A stretch of DNA of 6,517 bases from an uncultured Ruminococcus sp. (GCA_902778985.1 CACYZS010000067.1:1-6517), one strand, 5' to 3'; shown: positions 1 through 6,086, numbered from the stretch's first letter. Made by a program: numbers and translations. Notes: generated from the sequence alone by a model not told the origin.

Positions 1-1861
1 ATGCGCCCCAGACCTTTTCAAACCACAGGTCGCGTCCCGTGGGGATCGGGCGGACCGGCACGACCTCGATCGCGAGTTCTTCGCCGTTTTTCTTCACCGT
101 CACGATCTGCCCTCTGCCGGTTTCGTCCTCGGGCCGGGGGATCCGGTCCATGAAGTCCCCGCCGTCGAGCACGAAGCCCGAGCCGCGCGAACCGAACCGC
201 TCGGCGGTGTAGAGGATCGCCGTCGCGATCGCGCGCGACATCCGGATAATATCGAGGTTCTTGAAGAGCGCGGGGATCTCGTCGGTATTCGCCCACTTGT
301 TCTTGTCGGCAAAGGCGCGAAGATCCTTTTCGATCTCGGGGAGCGCCGCTTTCATTGCGGGGATAGAGCGCAAAAACGCGAAGTTCCCGCTCATACGCGT
401 CGCGTAGCGCGCCCGCATGACGTCGACCGTCGAACGCTCGCCCTTGGTCGCGTCGATCAGGGCGTCGGTCTCCTTGATCGCTTGTTCGGCGATCTTGTCA
501 AAGTTCCCGGACGCCTTCGCCTTGCTGTCGTAGACGATATGCTGCGCCGCGCGGAGCCCGCCGACCTGACAGGAGTTGAGCGCCGTTCCGCCCGGACGGA
601 AGATGCCGAGACTGCCCGCCGCCTCGCCGATCACGTAGAGCCCCGGCACGGTGGTCTGCCAGTTCGCGTCGATCCGCACGCCGCCGTTGTTGTGCTGTGC
701 GCAGACCGCGATGCGAAGCGGCTCTTTCCAGAGGTCGATGCCGTGCTCGGCGTAGAGCGAGATGGCGCCGGGATTCATCTTGTTAAGCCGCTCGATCGGG
801 CGCGCGATCAGGGCGTCGGAATTGGAAAGGTACTTCTTCGCGACCTCGCCCACCCCCGAGAAGTTCTCGCCGATCCCGGTGGGTTCGCGGGTGAAATCCA
901 TATAAACCTTGCGTCCGAGCACCACGCTCTCGCGGTAGACGAGCAGGTCGATGTAGGACGAACCGTGCAGTTTCCGCACGTCGAAGGGCCATTCGTAGCC
1001 CTTCAGGAACACGCGGTCGATCGCCTCGGACGGGTTCTCGAAATAGTCGCAGAGGAACTCGTGTTCGGTCCCGTCGGCGTCGATCGAGATATAGCGGGGA
1101 AGCACCTGCTGATAGGTTCCCGACACGTTCCAGCGGAAGTCGGTCGAGGCAAGTCCGTACTGCCACTCCGACAGGTTGCCGAACGCCGCCCCCGCCTCGA
1201 GCGCGAGCGACGAGTTCCCGGTCTGCGACACGGGATAGACCGAGTCGAAGTAAACGGCGGCGGGTCCCCCGGTAGCGAGGATCACGTGCGGCGCGGAGAT
1301 CGCGACGTAGCCGGGCTTGCCGGGTTTACTTGTGTCGAGCGCCAGCACGCCGATCGCCCGACCGCCCTCGGTCAGGATCTTCACTGCCTGCGTCTTGTCG
1401 AGGATGCGGATCCCCTTCTTTTCGACCGCCGCTTCAAGAACCTCGGTCATCGCTTTCGAGGTGTAGGGACCGATCGAGGTCGCGCGGCAGAAGGGGTCGT
1501 GGTCGGTCTTGTAGCCGACGAATTCACCGTATTCATTGGTCGGGAACCGGACGCCCAGCCCCGCCAGTTTGAGAAAGCACCGCGCGGAGTTCGCCGCCTC
1601 GGCGAGCGCGACGTCGCCGTCCATCGCTCCGCCCGAGAACAGCGTCTGTGCCATATTCATCACGCTGTCGCCCTCGTCGCCCGCGAGCGAGAGTTTGTAG
1701 TAGGTCTGCTTGTCGCTTCCCGTGTTGCGGGACGTGCCGAGCAGCCGCCCCTCGGTCAAAAGCGCGATATTCTTGTACCCGAGATCAAAGAGCCAGTCGG
1801 CGCAGTTGTAGCCCGCGCAGCCCGATCCGATCACCACCGCGTCAAAACGTTCGGTTCTCAT
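1..1861 (-). CDS. Fumarate-reductase-like FAD-dependent oxidoreductase (3' end beyond window)
   Basis: The reading frame is open for 620 codons from the ATG at 1861 to the left edge, so the C-terminus is missing. The start is supported by AAGGAG at 1868-1873, 6 nt upstream. The N-terminus has a dinucleotide-binding fold with GSGCAG at residues 12-17 and an acidic E37 closing the second strand, as expected for FAD ADP-ribose binding. Further FAD_binding_2-type signatures are ATGG (196-199), HNNGGV (390-395, in the place of the H-x-x-GG active-site stretch of fumarate reductase flavoproteins) and GLYVIGEAAG (407-416) followed by RPGGTALNSC. After the first FAD motif, where FrdA/SdhA carry the histidine that binds FAD covalently, this protein reads SRNTGSDKQ, so FAD is probably non-covalent. 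No signal peptide is seen, so a cytoplasmic location is likely. It is the last gene of the three-gene operon. The family reduces C=C bonds or oxidises the reverse; the substrate cannot be read from sequence. An aspartate oxidase or adenylylsulfate reductase role is less likely because their hallmark contexts are absent. Confidence 0.88.
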   Translation of the reverse strand, partial: MRTERFDAVVIGSGCAGYNCADWLFDLGYKNIALLTEGRLLGTSRNTGSDKQTYYKLSLAGDEGDSVMNMAQTLFSGGAMDGDVALAEAANSARCFLKLAGLGVRFPTNEYGEFVGYKTDHDPFCRATSIGPYTSKAMTEVLEAAVEKKGIRILDKTQAVKILTEGGRAIGVLALDTSKPGKPGYVAISAPHVILATGGPAAVYFDSVYPVSQTGNSSLALEAGAAFGNLSEWQYGLASTDFRWNVSGTYQQVLPRYISIDADGTEHEFLCDYFENPSEAIDRVFLKGYEWPFDVRKLHGSSYIDLLVYRESVVLGRKVYMDFTREPTGIGENFSGVGEVAKKYLSNSDALIARPIERLNKMNPGAISLYAEHGIDLWKEPLRIAVCAQHNNGGVRIDANWQTTVPGLYVIGEAAGSLGIFRPGGTALNSCQVGGLRAAQHIVYDSKAKASGNFDKIAEQAIKETDALIDATKGERSTVDVMRARYATRMSGNFAFLRSIPAMKAALPEIEKDLRAFADKNKWANTDEIPALFKNLDIIRMSRAIATAILYTAERFGSRGSGFVLDGGDFMDRIPRPEDETGRGQIVTVKKNGEELAIEVVPVRPIPTGRDLWFEKVWGA

Positions 1862-1880
1862 AGTTTTCTCCTTTTTCGGA

Positions 1881-1915
1881 ATAAAGAACGTCCGCCGCGA
1901 TAGGGACGGCGGACG
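1881..1915 (-). terminator. Intercistronic hairpin with U-rich tail (attenuator-like)
   Basis: A perfect 9-bp stem (CGTCCGCCG 1889-1897 with CGGCGGACG 1907-1915) encloses a 9-nt loop. Read on the minus strand it is followed by TTCTTTATT, the layout of an intrinsic terminator. It begins 7 nt after the dehydrogenase stop and precedes the ribosome-binding site of the flavoprotein gene. The 60-nt gap shows no promoter for that gene, so a leaky terminator or an mRNA-stabilising or processing hairpin is the most likely role. Confidence 0.6.
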
Positions 1916-1921
1916 AAGATT

Positions 1922-2656
1922 TCAAAGTCTGCGGATATGGAAACCGCCGTCCGCGTTCAGAACGGTGCCGGTACCGAAATCAAGCAGACCGCTTGCGGCG
2001 GCGAGGACGCATTTCGCCACGTCCTCGGGCGTGCCCCAACGCTTGATCGGGGTGATCCCCTCGGCGATCAGTTTGTCGTACTTTGCCGACACGACCTCGG
2101 TCATCGGGGTCTTGATGATGCCGGGACGGACCTCGAACACCGGGATATTGAACTCGGCGAGTTTGTCGGCGAACAGCGTCGTGATCATCGAGACGCCCGC
2201 CTTCGAGATGCAGTATTCGCCGCGCGAGGTGCTCGACGTGTAACTCGAGTTGGACGCGATGTTGACGCTCCGGGGATTGTAGTCTTCGAGCCCCTTGGAC
2301 TGCTCGGCGATCATGCGGTTCGCGAAGGTCTGGCACATGAAGAAGGTGCCCTTCGTGTTGATGCCGACCACGCGGTCGAAACTCTCCTCGGTGGTCTCGA
2401 GGATGTCGAGCCGCACCTTGCAGGCGACGCCCGCGTTATTGACGAGCAGATCGATCCGACCGCACTCGCGCTCGACGAAGTCGGCGAGGTTCTCACGGTC
2501 GGCGGCTTTCGAGATATCGCATTTGCAGTACAGTTCGCCTTCCAACGAATCGTGCACGTCGGAATAAACGACCTTGTACCCCGCGGACTTCAGGGCGTCC
2601 GCGATCCCTCTGCCGATCCCCTGATAGGAACCGGTGACAACGGCTACTTTTTGCAT
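1922..2656 (-). CDS. Short-chain dehydrogenase/reductase (SDR), classical type
   Basis: The product is 244 aa, the usual length for classical SDR enzymes. Visible motifs are TGSYQGIG (residues 8-15, cofactor binding), NNAG (73-76), catalytic N100, the serine region at S135-S138, and Y148-x3-K152. A PG motif followed by a TPM stretch lies after the active site, and NADGG is near the C-terminus. D33 at the end of the second beta strand suggests NAD(H) rather than NADP(H). The ATG at 2656 is chosen over a longer in-frame start at 2743 because AAGGAG lies 8 nt upstream and the protein then begins directly at the first beta strand (MQKVAVVTG). The start overlaps the preceding oxidoreductase gene by 13 nt, indicating translational coupling. 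It probably interconverts a ketone and an alcohol on the operon's substrate. Automated pipelines may label it 3-oxoacyl-ACP reductase, but no fatty-acid genes are nearby, so that name should not be taken literally. Confidence 0.93.
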   Translation of the reverse strand: MQKVAVVTGSYQGIGRGIADALKSAGYKVVYSDVHDSLEGELYCKCDISKAADRENLADFVERECGRIDLLVNNAGVACKVRLDILETTEESFDRVVGINTKGTFFMCQTFANRMIAEQSKGLEDYNPRSVNIASNSSYTSSTSRGEYCISKAGVSMITTLFADKLAEFNIPVFEVRPGIIKTPMTEVVSAKYDKLIAEGITPIKRWGTPEDVAKCVLAAASGLLDFGTGTVLNADGGFHIRRL

Positions 2657-3846
2657 TCTACTTTCTCCTTGTAAAGGTTTCTGTAATACTCGTTGAAAAC
2701 GGCGCAGCCCGATACGCATTTCGCCCGCATCAGCGCCGTGCATTTGGAGCAGGCGACGCAGGCTTTCCTGGGATCGAACTTACCGGCAAGATAGTCGCGG
2801 TAGAAGGTGGGGTAGGCGAGCGTCATTCTGCCGAACCCGACCAGATCGCAGATCCCGCGCGCCAGTTGATCCTCGGCGCGTTCGAGAAGGTCGGCGCGGT
2901 AGAAGGACAGTCCCGATCCGACGAGCGGAAGGTCGGGGAAGAGGGTCTTGATATGTTTCTCCACTTCCTCAAAGCGGGCAAGTCCGACGTCGGGGGTCTC
3001 GGGCGCACCCGCGGGGGCGCGGTAGGGACGGTTGACGAAGGAGTTGTAGTAGGGGTTGCCGAGCGTCACGTTCAGCATCGAGATCCCTTCGTTTATCAGC
3101 ATCCCGATCAGGCGGTCGGGTTCGGTCAGGTCGAGGTTGCCGTCCTTGTCGGTACCGAAACCGTAGGGGTAGGGGATCACGTCCGAAACGCTGAGGCGCG
3201 TCACGATCGGGAATCCCTTCGGCAGCGCGGCTTTGACCGCGCGGATCGAGTCGATATAGAGCCGCGTGCGGTTCTCGAAACTCCCGCCGTAGTTGCCGGG
3301 GCGGGTAAAGGACGAAAGCAACTCCTGGAACAGATACCCGTGGCAGGACTTTACGTCCACGCCGTCAAACCCGGCTTCGACGGCGAGTTTCGCGGTCTCG
3401 GCGTAGCGGGCGGGGAGGGTCGCAAGGTATTCGTCCGTGACGATATTCTCGTCGGTGACGGGGCGCGTCGCCTCGTAGAGCGGGTGACGGTAGGCGATCA
3501 TCGGAACGATGCTCTGCCGTCCCGAGTGCGTCAACTGAATGAAGATCGCGGGGCGGATCCCCGTCTCTTCTTTCGCCGTCCGGCGCATATCCGAGACGAG
3601 TTTTTTGAACTGCGCGAGGTTGTCGCGCGTCAGCATCATCTGTCGCGGGTTGGTCCGTCCCTCGGGGCAGACCGCGGTCGCCTCGAGCCAGATCAGCCCG
3701 GCGCCCGAGCGCGCGGCGTTCATGTACTTCTTGATCGTCAGTTCGCCCGGCGTTCCGTCCTCCCCGCAGTCGCACCCCTCCATCGGCTGGAAGACGACGC
3801 GATTGGGGATCGTGAGTGATCCGAAAGGCAAAGAATCGTTCAGCAT
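2644..3846 (-). CDS. Old-yellow-enzyme family NADH:flavin oxidoreductase with C-terminal cysteine cluster
   Basis: This 400-aa protein is an FMN-binding TIM barrel of the OYE / 2,4-dienoyl-CoA reductase group, which reduces C=C bonds conjugated to a carbonyl. Motifs in order are FGSLTIPNRVVFQPM at the N-terminus, QLTHSGRQS (104-112), DGVDVKSCHGYL, the YGGSFENRTR stretch, and DLVGFGRM near the barrel end (FMN phosphate side). The tail holds C363-x2-C366-x2-C369-x11-C381 plus an extra C377, close to the C-x2-C-x3-C-x11-C [4Fe-4S] ligand pattern of 2,4-dienoyl-CoA reductase. The protein ends about 20 residues later and lacks the C-terminal FAD/NAD(P) domains of the roughly 640-680-aa relatives. 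Where many relatives have H-x-x-H before GYL, here the first His is Lys. The ATG at 3846 matches the usual family N-terminus; an in-frame GTG at 3858 would add 4 residues. Neither has a clear ribosome-binding site. It is the first gene of the operon and overlaps the SDR gene by 13 nt. Confidence 0.92.
   Translation of the reverse strand: MLNDSLPFGSLTIPNRVVFQPMEGCDCGEDGTPGELTIKKYMNAARSGAGLIWLEATAVCPEGRTNPRQMMLTRDNLAQFKKLVSDMRRTAKEETGIRPAIFIQLTHSGRQSIVPMIAYRHPLYEATRPVTDENIVTDEYLATLPARYAETAKLAVEAGFDGVDVKSCHGYLFQELLSSFTRPGNYGGSFENRTRLYIDSIRAVKAALPKGFPIVTRLSVSDVIPYPYGFGTDKDGNLDLTEPDRLIGMLINEGISMLNVTLGNPYYNSFVNRPYRAPAGAPETPDVGLARFEEVEKHIKTLFPDLPLVGSGLSFYRADLLERAEDQLARGICDLVGFGRMTLAYPTFYRDYLAGKFDPRKACVACSKCTALMRAKCVSGCAVFNEYYRNLYKEKVECKK
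2665..2670 (-). promoter_or_regulatory. Ribosome-binding site that fixes the SDR start
   Basis: AAGGAG on the minus strand lies 8 nt before the ATG at 2656 and inside the 3' end of the upstream oxidoreductase gene. It decides the start at 2656 rather than the longer in-frame start at 2743 and supports coupled translation of the two genes. Confidence 0.85.
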
Positions 3847-3896
3847 TGTTCGTTTCACATTTCTTTTTTTGTTGATTTCGTGGCGGTATATATTTA

Positions 3897-3924
3897 ATTA
3901 TAACATATCCATTTTGCCAGTCAA
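3897..3924 (-). promoter_or_regulatory. Extended -10 promoter of the redox operon
   Basis: Read on the minus strand, TTGACT (3919-3924) is followed after 16 nt by TATAAT (3897-3902), with an upstream TG making the extended form TGTTATAAT. This is near-consensus for a vegetative sigma factor. The predicted transcript starts near 3890, giving an A-rich leader of about 30-45 nt with no strong Shine-Dalgarno sequence. Confidence 0.85.
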
Positions 3925-3945
3925 TTCTTTTTTTTATGAAAATGA

Positions 3946-3974
3946 TTGCTTTTTTTGCAAACATCTGTTATAAT
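3946..3974 (+). promoter_or_regulatory. Promoter of the AraC-family regulator gene
   Basis: TTGCTT (3946-3951), a 17-nt spacer and TATAAT (3969-3974) with an upstream TG (extended -10) give a good vegetative promoter. The transcript is predicted to begin near 3981, leaving a leader of about 26 nt that contains GAGGGGG (3993-3999) as ribosome-binding site. The -35 lies inside a TTGC-N7-GCAA dyad, which would suit autorepression. Confidence 0.8.
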
Positions 3975-4006
3975 AAAGAAAATGTTTTTCCCGAGGGGGC
4001 TGACTG

Positions 4007-4789
4007 ATGCAAAAGATTCTGAAAACGGGACATACCGAGTTCGCGTACCGTGAAGAGATCACGGGTTCCAAGCGGATATTCGACACCCATTGCCATCTGT
4101 CTTTTGAGTTGATCGCGGTCTACGAGGGCACCGTCCATATCGTCGTGGAAGGCAAGCGCGTGGAACTGCAGCCCTATCACATGGCGATCATTCCCCCGCA
4201 CCTCTACCACAGCGTCTTTTCGGTCAAGAGCGGTAACTACCGCCGCGTGACCGTGCTGTTCGACCGCGACCTGATCCCCAAGCAGATCCGCGAAGAGGTC
4301 ATTTCCGCGATCGGGGAAGAGCCGTTCTACGTCCACCCGTTCTTAAAGCAGATGCTCGACCCGCTGGCGGAAGTGATGCAGATGCCGTCGCCCGAACGCT
4401 ACGGCCCCTTGGTCGAAAGTATCCTGATCCAGATCCTCTACCATCGGATCATGTACAGTTCGGTCGGCTCGCTCGGCGAATCCGATCCCATGATCCACCA
4501 GATCTCGGAGTACATCGACCGGCACATTCACGACCGGATCACCCTCGACGACATCGCCCGGCACCTCTACCTCTCGAAGTCGACGCTCTGCCACGTTTTC
4601 CGCCGGAAGATGAACATCTCGGTCAAACAGTACATTCTGCAGAAGAAGATCGTGTTCGCCGCCGACCTGATCCGCAACAAGATGCCCGCGAAGGAAGCGG
4701 CGCGGTCGATCGGCTACGACAATTACGCCAACTTCTATAAAATGTACAAGAAGTTCTTCTCCGAGACCCCGGCGCGCCGGGATAAATGA
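4007..4789 (+). CDS. AraC-family transcriptional regulator with N-terminal cupin domain
   Basis: This 260-aa protein has the two-domain layout of ligand-sensing AraC regulators. The N-terminal half (about residues 1-100) is a cupin-like sensor: H28-x-H30 and E34 sit in the first barrel strands, and an IIPPHLYHSV stretch follows, where the second barrel motif normally lies. The C-terminal 95 residues form the double helix-turn-helix DNA-binding domain. The first HTH is around 180-202 (LDDIARHLYLSKSTLCHVF). The second is around 228-255 and contains the family signature SIGYDNYANFYKMYKKFF followed by SETP. Full length, cytosolic, no membrane segment. The start is supported by GAGGGGG 7 nt upstream. 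It is divergent from the redox operon with a shared promoter region, which strongly suggests it controls that operon in response to its substrate or a product. The ligand is unknown. No clear terminator follows it; the next promoter begins 45 nt downstream. Confidence 0.95.
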   Translation: MQKILKTGHTEFAYREEITGSKRIFDTHCHLSFELIAVYEGTVHIVVEGKRVELQPYHMAIIPPHLYHSVFSVKSGNYRRVTVLFDRDLIPKQIREEVISAIGEEPFYVHPFLKQMLDPLAEVMQMPSPERYGPLVESILIQILYHRIMYSSVGSLGESDPMIHQISEYIDRHIHDRITLDDIARHLYLSKSTLCHVFRRKMNISVKQYILQKKIVFAADLIRNKMPAKEAARSIGYDNYANFYKMYKKFFSETPARRDK

Positions 4790-4833
4790 ACCGAAAACGC
4801 AGACCGCCCCCCGCCCGATCCTTCGCTTTTCTC

Positions 4834-4862
4834 TTGACAAAAACGGCAAACGATTATACAAT
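4834..4862 (+). promoter_or_regulatory. Promoter of the membrane protein-ppa unit
   Basis: A perfect -35 TTGACA (4834-4839) and TACAAT (4857-4862) are separated by 17 nt, the optimal spacing for a vegetative sigma factor. Transcription is predicted to begin near 4869, about 50 nt before the membrane-protein start. No other convincing promoter is seen before ppa, so this one probably serves both genes. Confidence 0.87.
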
Positions 4863-4867
4863 GAAAA

Positions 4868-4886
4868 CAGGGAAACGGTTCCCCTG
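4868..4886 (+). other. Small stem-loop at the transcript 5' end
   Basis: CAGGG-AA pairs with TT-CCCTG around the loop ACGG, with one bulged C at 4881. It lies at or just after the predicted transcription start. It may protect the 5' end of the mRNA; it is too small and simple to be called a riboswitch. Confidence 0.35.
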
Positions 4887-4919
4887 CAAGACCACGACTA
4901 AAAAAAGAGAGGTGTCGAT

Positions 4920-5348
4920 ATGAGAAAAAGTGCTCTTCTTTGCGGCTTTTTTGCGATCCCCCTGATCCTGTTCAACCTGATCTTCTTTCTGGTTGCCGGA
5001 ACGACGCATCCGCAGTCGGTCTGGATCTCCTACGTCTGGATCCAGGTCGCGTTTCTGCTCCTGATCGTGACGCCCTGGTTCGCGCGGCAGACCGAGAACG
5101 GTCCGGTGTTCCGGATCACCCTCGCCCTGATCTCCGGGACCTACTGCGTCGTGGAACTGATCATCGGGCTGATCGTGATCATCATCCACCCGGCGGGGAT
5201 CAAAGGCGCGATCCTGGCGCAGGCGATCCCGTTCTGCCTCTATCTCTTCGCGCTTCTCGGCAACCTGTTCTTCATTGAACTCGCCGCCGACTCCGAAGTC
5301 AAGAAAGAGAAAGCCGAAAAGGCGGCTAAAAAAGGACAAGACAAATAA
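4920..5348 (+). CDS. Small four-helix membrane protein of unknown function
   Basis: I do not recognise the family of this 142-aa protein. It has four clear hydrophobic segments at about residues 5-27, 34-54, 66-89 and 98-121, then a charged lysine/glutamate-rich tail of about 20 residues (KKEKAEKAAKKGQDK) that is probably cytoplasmic. Short loops between helices and one His-Pro (HP) pair after each of TM1 and TM3 (H30-P31 and H90-P91) hint at an internal two-fold repeat of a two-helix unit. There is no enzymatic motif and no cleavable signal peptide is evident. The ATG at 4920 has AGAGGTG at 4908-4914 as ribosome-binding site and sits under its own strong promoter. It is followed by a GC-rich hairpin and ppa, with which it is probably co-transcribed; no functional link is evident. 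Confidence 0.88.
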   Translation: MRKSALLCGFFAIPLILFNLIFFLVAGTTHPQSVWISYVWIQVAFLLLIVTPWFARQTENGPVFRITLALISGTYCVVELIIGLIVIIIHPAGIKGAILAQAIPFCLYLFALLGNLFFIELAADSEVKKEKAEKAAKKGQDK

Positions 5349-5374
5349 GTTTGCCGCGTCCCGAAAACCGAATG

Positions 5375-5400
5375 CGGGCGCCGTCCTCCGACGGCGCCCG
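5375..5400 (+). other. Strong GC-rich intercistronic hairpin
   Basis: A perfect 11-bp stem (CGGGCGCCGTC 5375-5385 with GACGGCGCCCG 5390-5400) encloses the 4-nt loop CTCC. Only TCCCGACTT follows, so there is no proper U tract and termination should be incomplete. It lies between the membrane-protein stop and the ppa ribosome-binding site. It may partly terminate, or it may shield the upstream mRNA from 3' exonucleases and set different levels for the two genes. Confidence 0.6.
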
Positions 5401-5425
5401 TCCCGACTTAAAAAAGGAGTAACCG

Positions 5426-5956
5426 ATGAACATCTGGCACGACATTTCCCCCGAACGCATCACGCCCCGGGATTTTATCGCGTACATTGAGATCACCAAG
5501 GGGCAGAAACAGAAATACGAACTGGATAAAGAGACCGGGATGCTGATTTTGAACCGCGTCCTCTACACGTCCACCCACTATCCCGCCAACTACGGCTTCA
5601 TTCCCCGCACGCTCTCCGAGGACGGGGATCCTCTGGACGTTCTGGTGATGTGTTCCGAATCCATTCTGAACTGCTCGCTGGTGCGCTGCTTCCCGATCGG
5701 CGTGATCTCGATGGAGGACAGCGGGGAAATGGACGAGAAGATCATCGCCCTGCCGTTCAGCGATCCGTCCTACTCGGGCTATAAGTCGATCCACGACCTG
5801 CCCGAACACATGATGGCGGAGATGGAGCACTTCTTCACGGTCTACAAGCAACTGGAAGGGAAGAAGACCTACGTCTCCAAGACCGAGGGACACGTCGCAG
5901 CGCGCGAGGTGATCGCCCGGAGCATTCGCGCGTACAACGAGAAGTTCGGTTCGTGA
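5426..5956 (+). CDS. ppa: Inorganic pyrophosphatase, family I (soluble, Mg-dependent)
   Basis: It hydrolyses pyrophosphate to two phosphates in the cytoplasm, pulling biosynthetic reactions such as nucleic acid and aminoacyl-tRNA synthesis forward. The 176-aa length matches bacterial family I enzymes. The signature DGDPLDV is at 66-72. All active-site positions known from the E. coli enzyme have counterparts: E22, K30, E32, R44, Y56, D66, D68, D71, D98, D103, K105, Y140 and K141. The start ATG at 5426 has AAGGAG at 5414-5419, 6 nt upstream. No own promoter is visible in the 77-nt gap before it, so expression probably depends on read-through from the promoter at 4834-4862 past the GC-rich hairpin. 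A strong terminator follows the gene. Many Clostridia use a membrane-bound pumping pyrophosphatase or a family II enzyme instead; this one is clearly family I. Confidence 0.97.
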   Translation: MNIWHDISPERITPRDFIAYIEITKGQKQKYELDKETGMLILNRVLYTSTHYPANYGFIPRTLSEDGDPLDVLVMCSESILNCSLVRCFPIGVISMEDSGEMDEKIIALPFSDPSYSGYKSIHDLPEHMMAEMEHFFTVYKQLEGKKTYVSKTEGHVAAREVIARSIRAYNEKFGS

Positions 5957-6022
5957 CTCTGCCGCGCGCCCCGGACGACTATGCGACGGGGACGGGGACG
6001 ATCCCGAACGACCGGATGATAA

Positions 6023-6070
6023 ACCCCGGGGCATCGCCAAGCGGCGAAGCCCCGGGGTATCGTTTTATTG
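6023..6070 (+). terminator. Rho-independent terminator after ppa
   Basis: A 10-bp stem (ACCCCGGGGC 6023-6032 with GCCCCGGGGT 6049-6058) continues after one A/A mismatch into a second 5-bp stem, TCGCC/GGCGA, with loop AAGC. It is followed by ATCGTTTTATT on the plus strand. It ends the ppa transcript and lies between two converging genes. On the minus strand it is followed by only GTTTATCATCC, so it may act weakly in that direction too. Confidence 0.88.
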
Positions 6071-6086
6071 AGAGCGGAGAGGGGGG

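Larger units (their letters stand above)
3859..4006. promoter_or_regulatory. AT-rich divergent regulatory region between redox operon and AraC gene
   Basis: This short intergenic region is far more AT-rich than the flanking genes and holds two back-to-back promoters. The two extended -10 elements, ATTATAACA (3897-3905) and TGTTATAAT (3966-3974), form a perfect 9-bp inverted repeat 60 bp apart. TTGC-N7-GCAA (3946-3960) is a small dyad covering the -35 of the AraC promoter. TTTTGC occurs as a direct repeat at 3912-3917 and 3953-3958, 41 bp apart and so near the same helical face. These are candidate AraC binding sites; the assignment is inference. Confidence 0.6.

Noticed and set aside
482..1903. 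A 473-codon open frame on the plus strand opposite the flavoprotein gene
   Set aside because: Its predicted protein has no family motif and is rich in Arg/Val/Asp as expected from the complement of GC-rich codons. The minus strand carries clear FAD motifs and a good ribosome-binding site.
1937..2674. A 245-codon open frame on the plus strand opposite the SDR gene
   Set aside because: It is an antisense shadow; the SDR motifs TGxxxGIG, NNAG and YxxxK are all on the minus strand.
2657..2743. An N-terminal extension of the SDR starting at 2743
   Set aside because: The extra 29 residues lie inside the OYE gene, have no SDR homology, and the AAGGAG site at 2665-2670 points to the ATG at 2656.
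2866..3819. A 317-codon open frame on the plus strand opposite the OYE gene
   Set aside because: It is an antisense shadow with no recognisable motif or ribosome-binding site, while the minus strand is an unmistakable OYE-family enzyme.
3982..4053. A 23-codon frame starting at the predicted transcription start of the AraC gene and overlapping it out of frame
   Set aside because: It would have to be leaderless, has no ribosome-binding site and no conserved feature; the AraC start at 4007 has a good one. Probably chance.
4790..4919. Possible riboswitch or terminator in the gap after the AraC gene
   Set aside because: Only a promoter and one small stem-loop are visible. The leader of about 50 nt is too short for a known riboswitch class, and no terminator hairpin with a U tract is seen.
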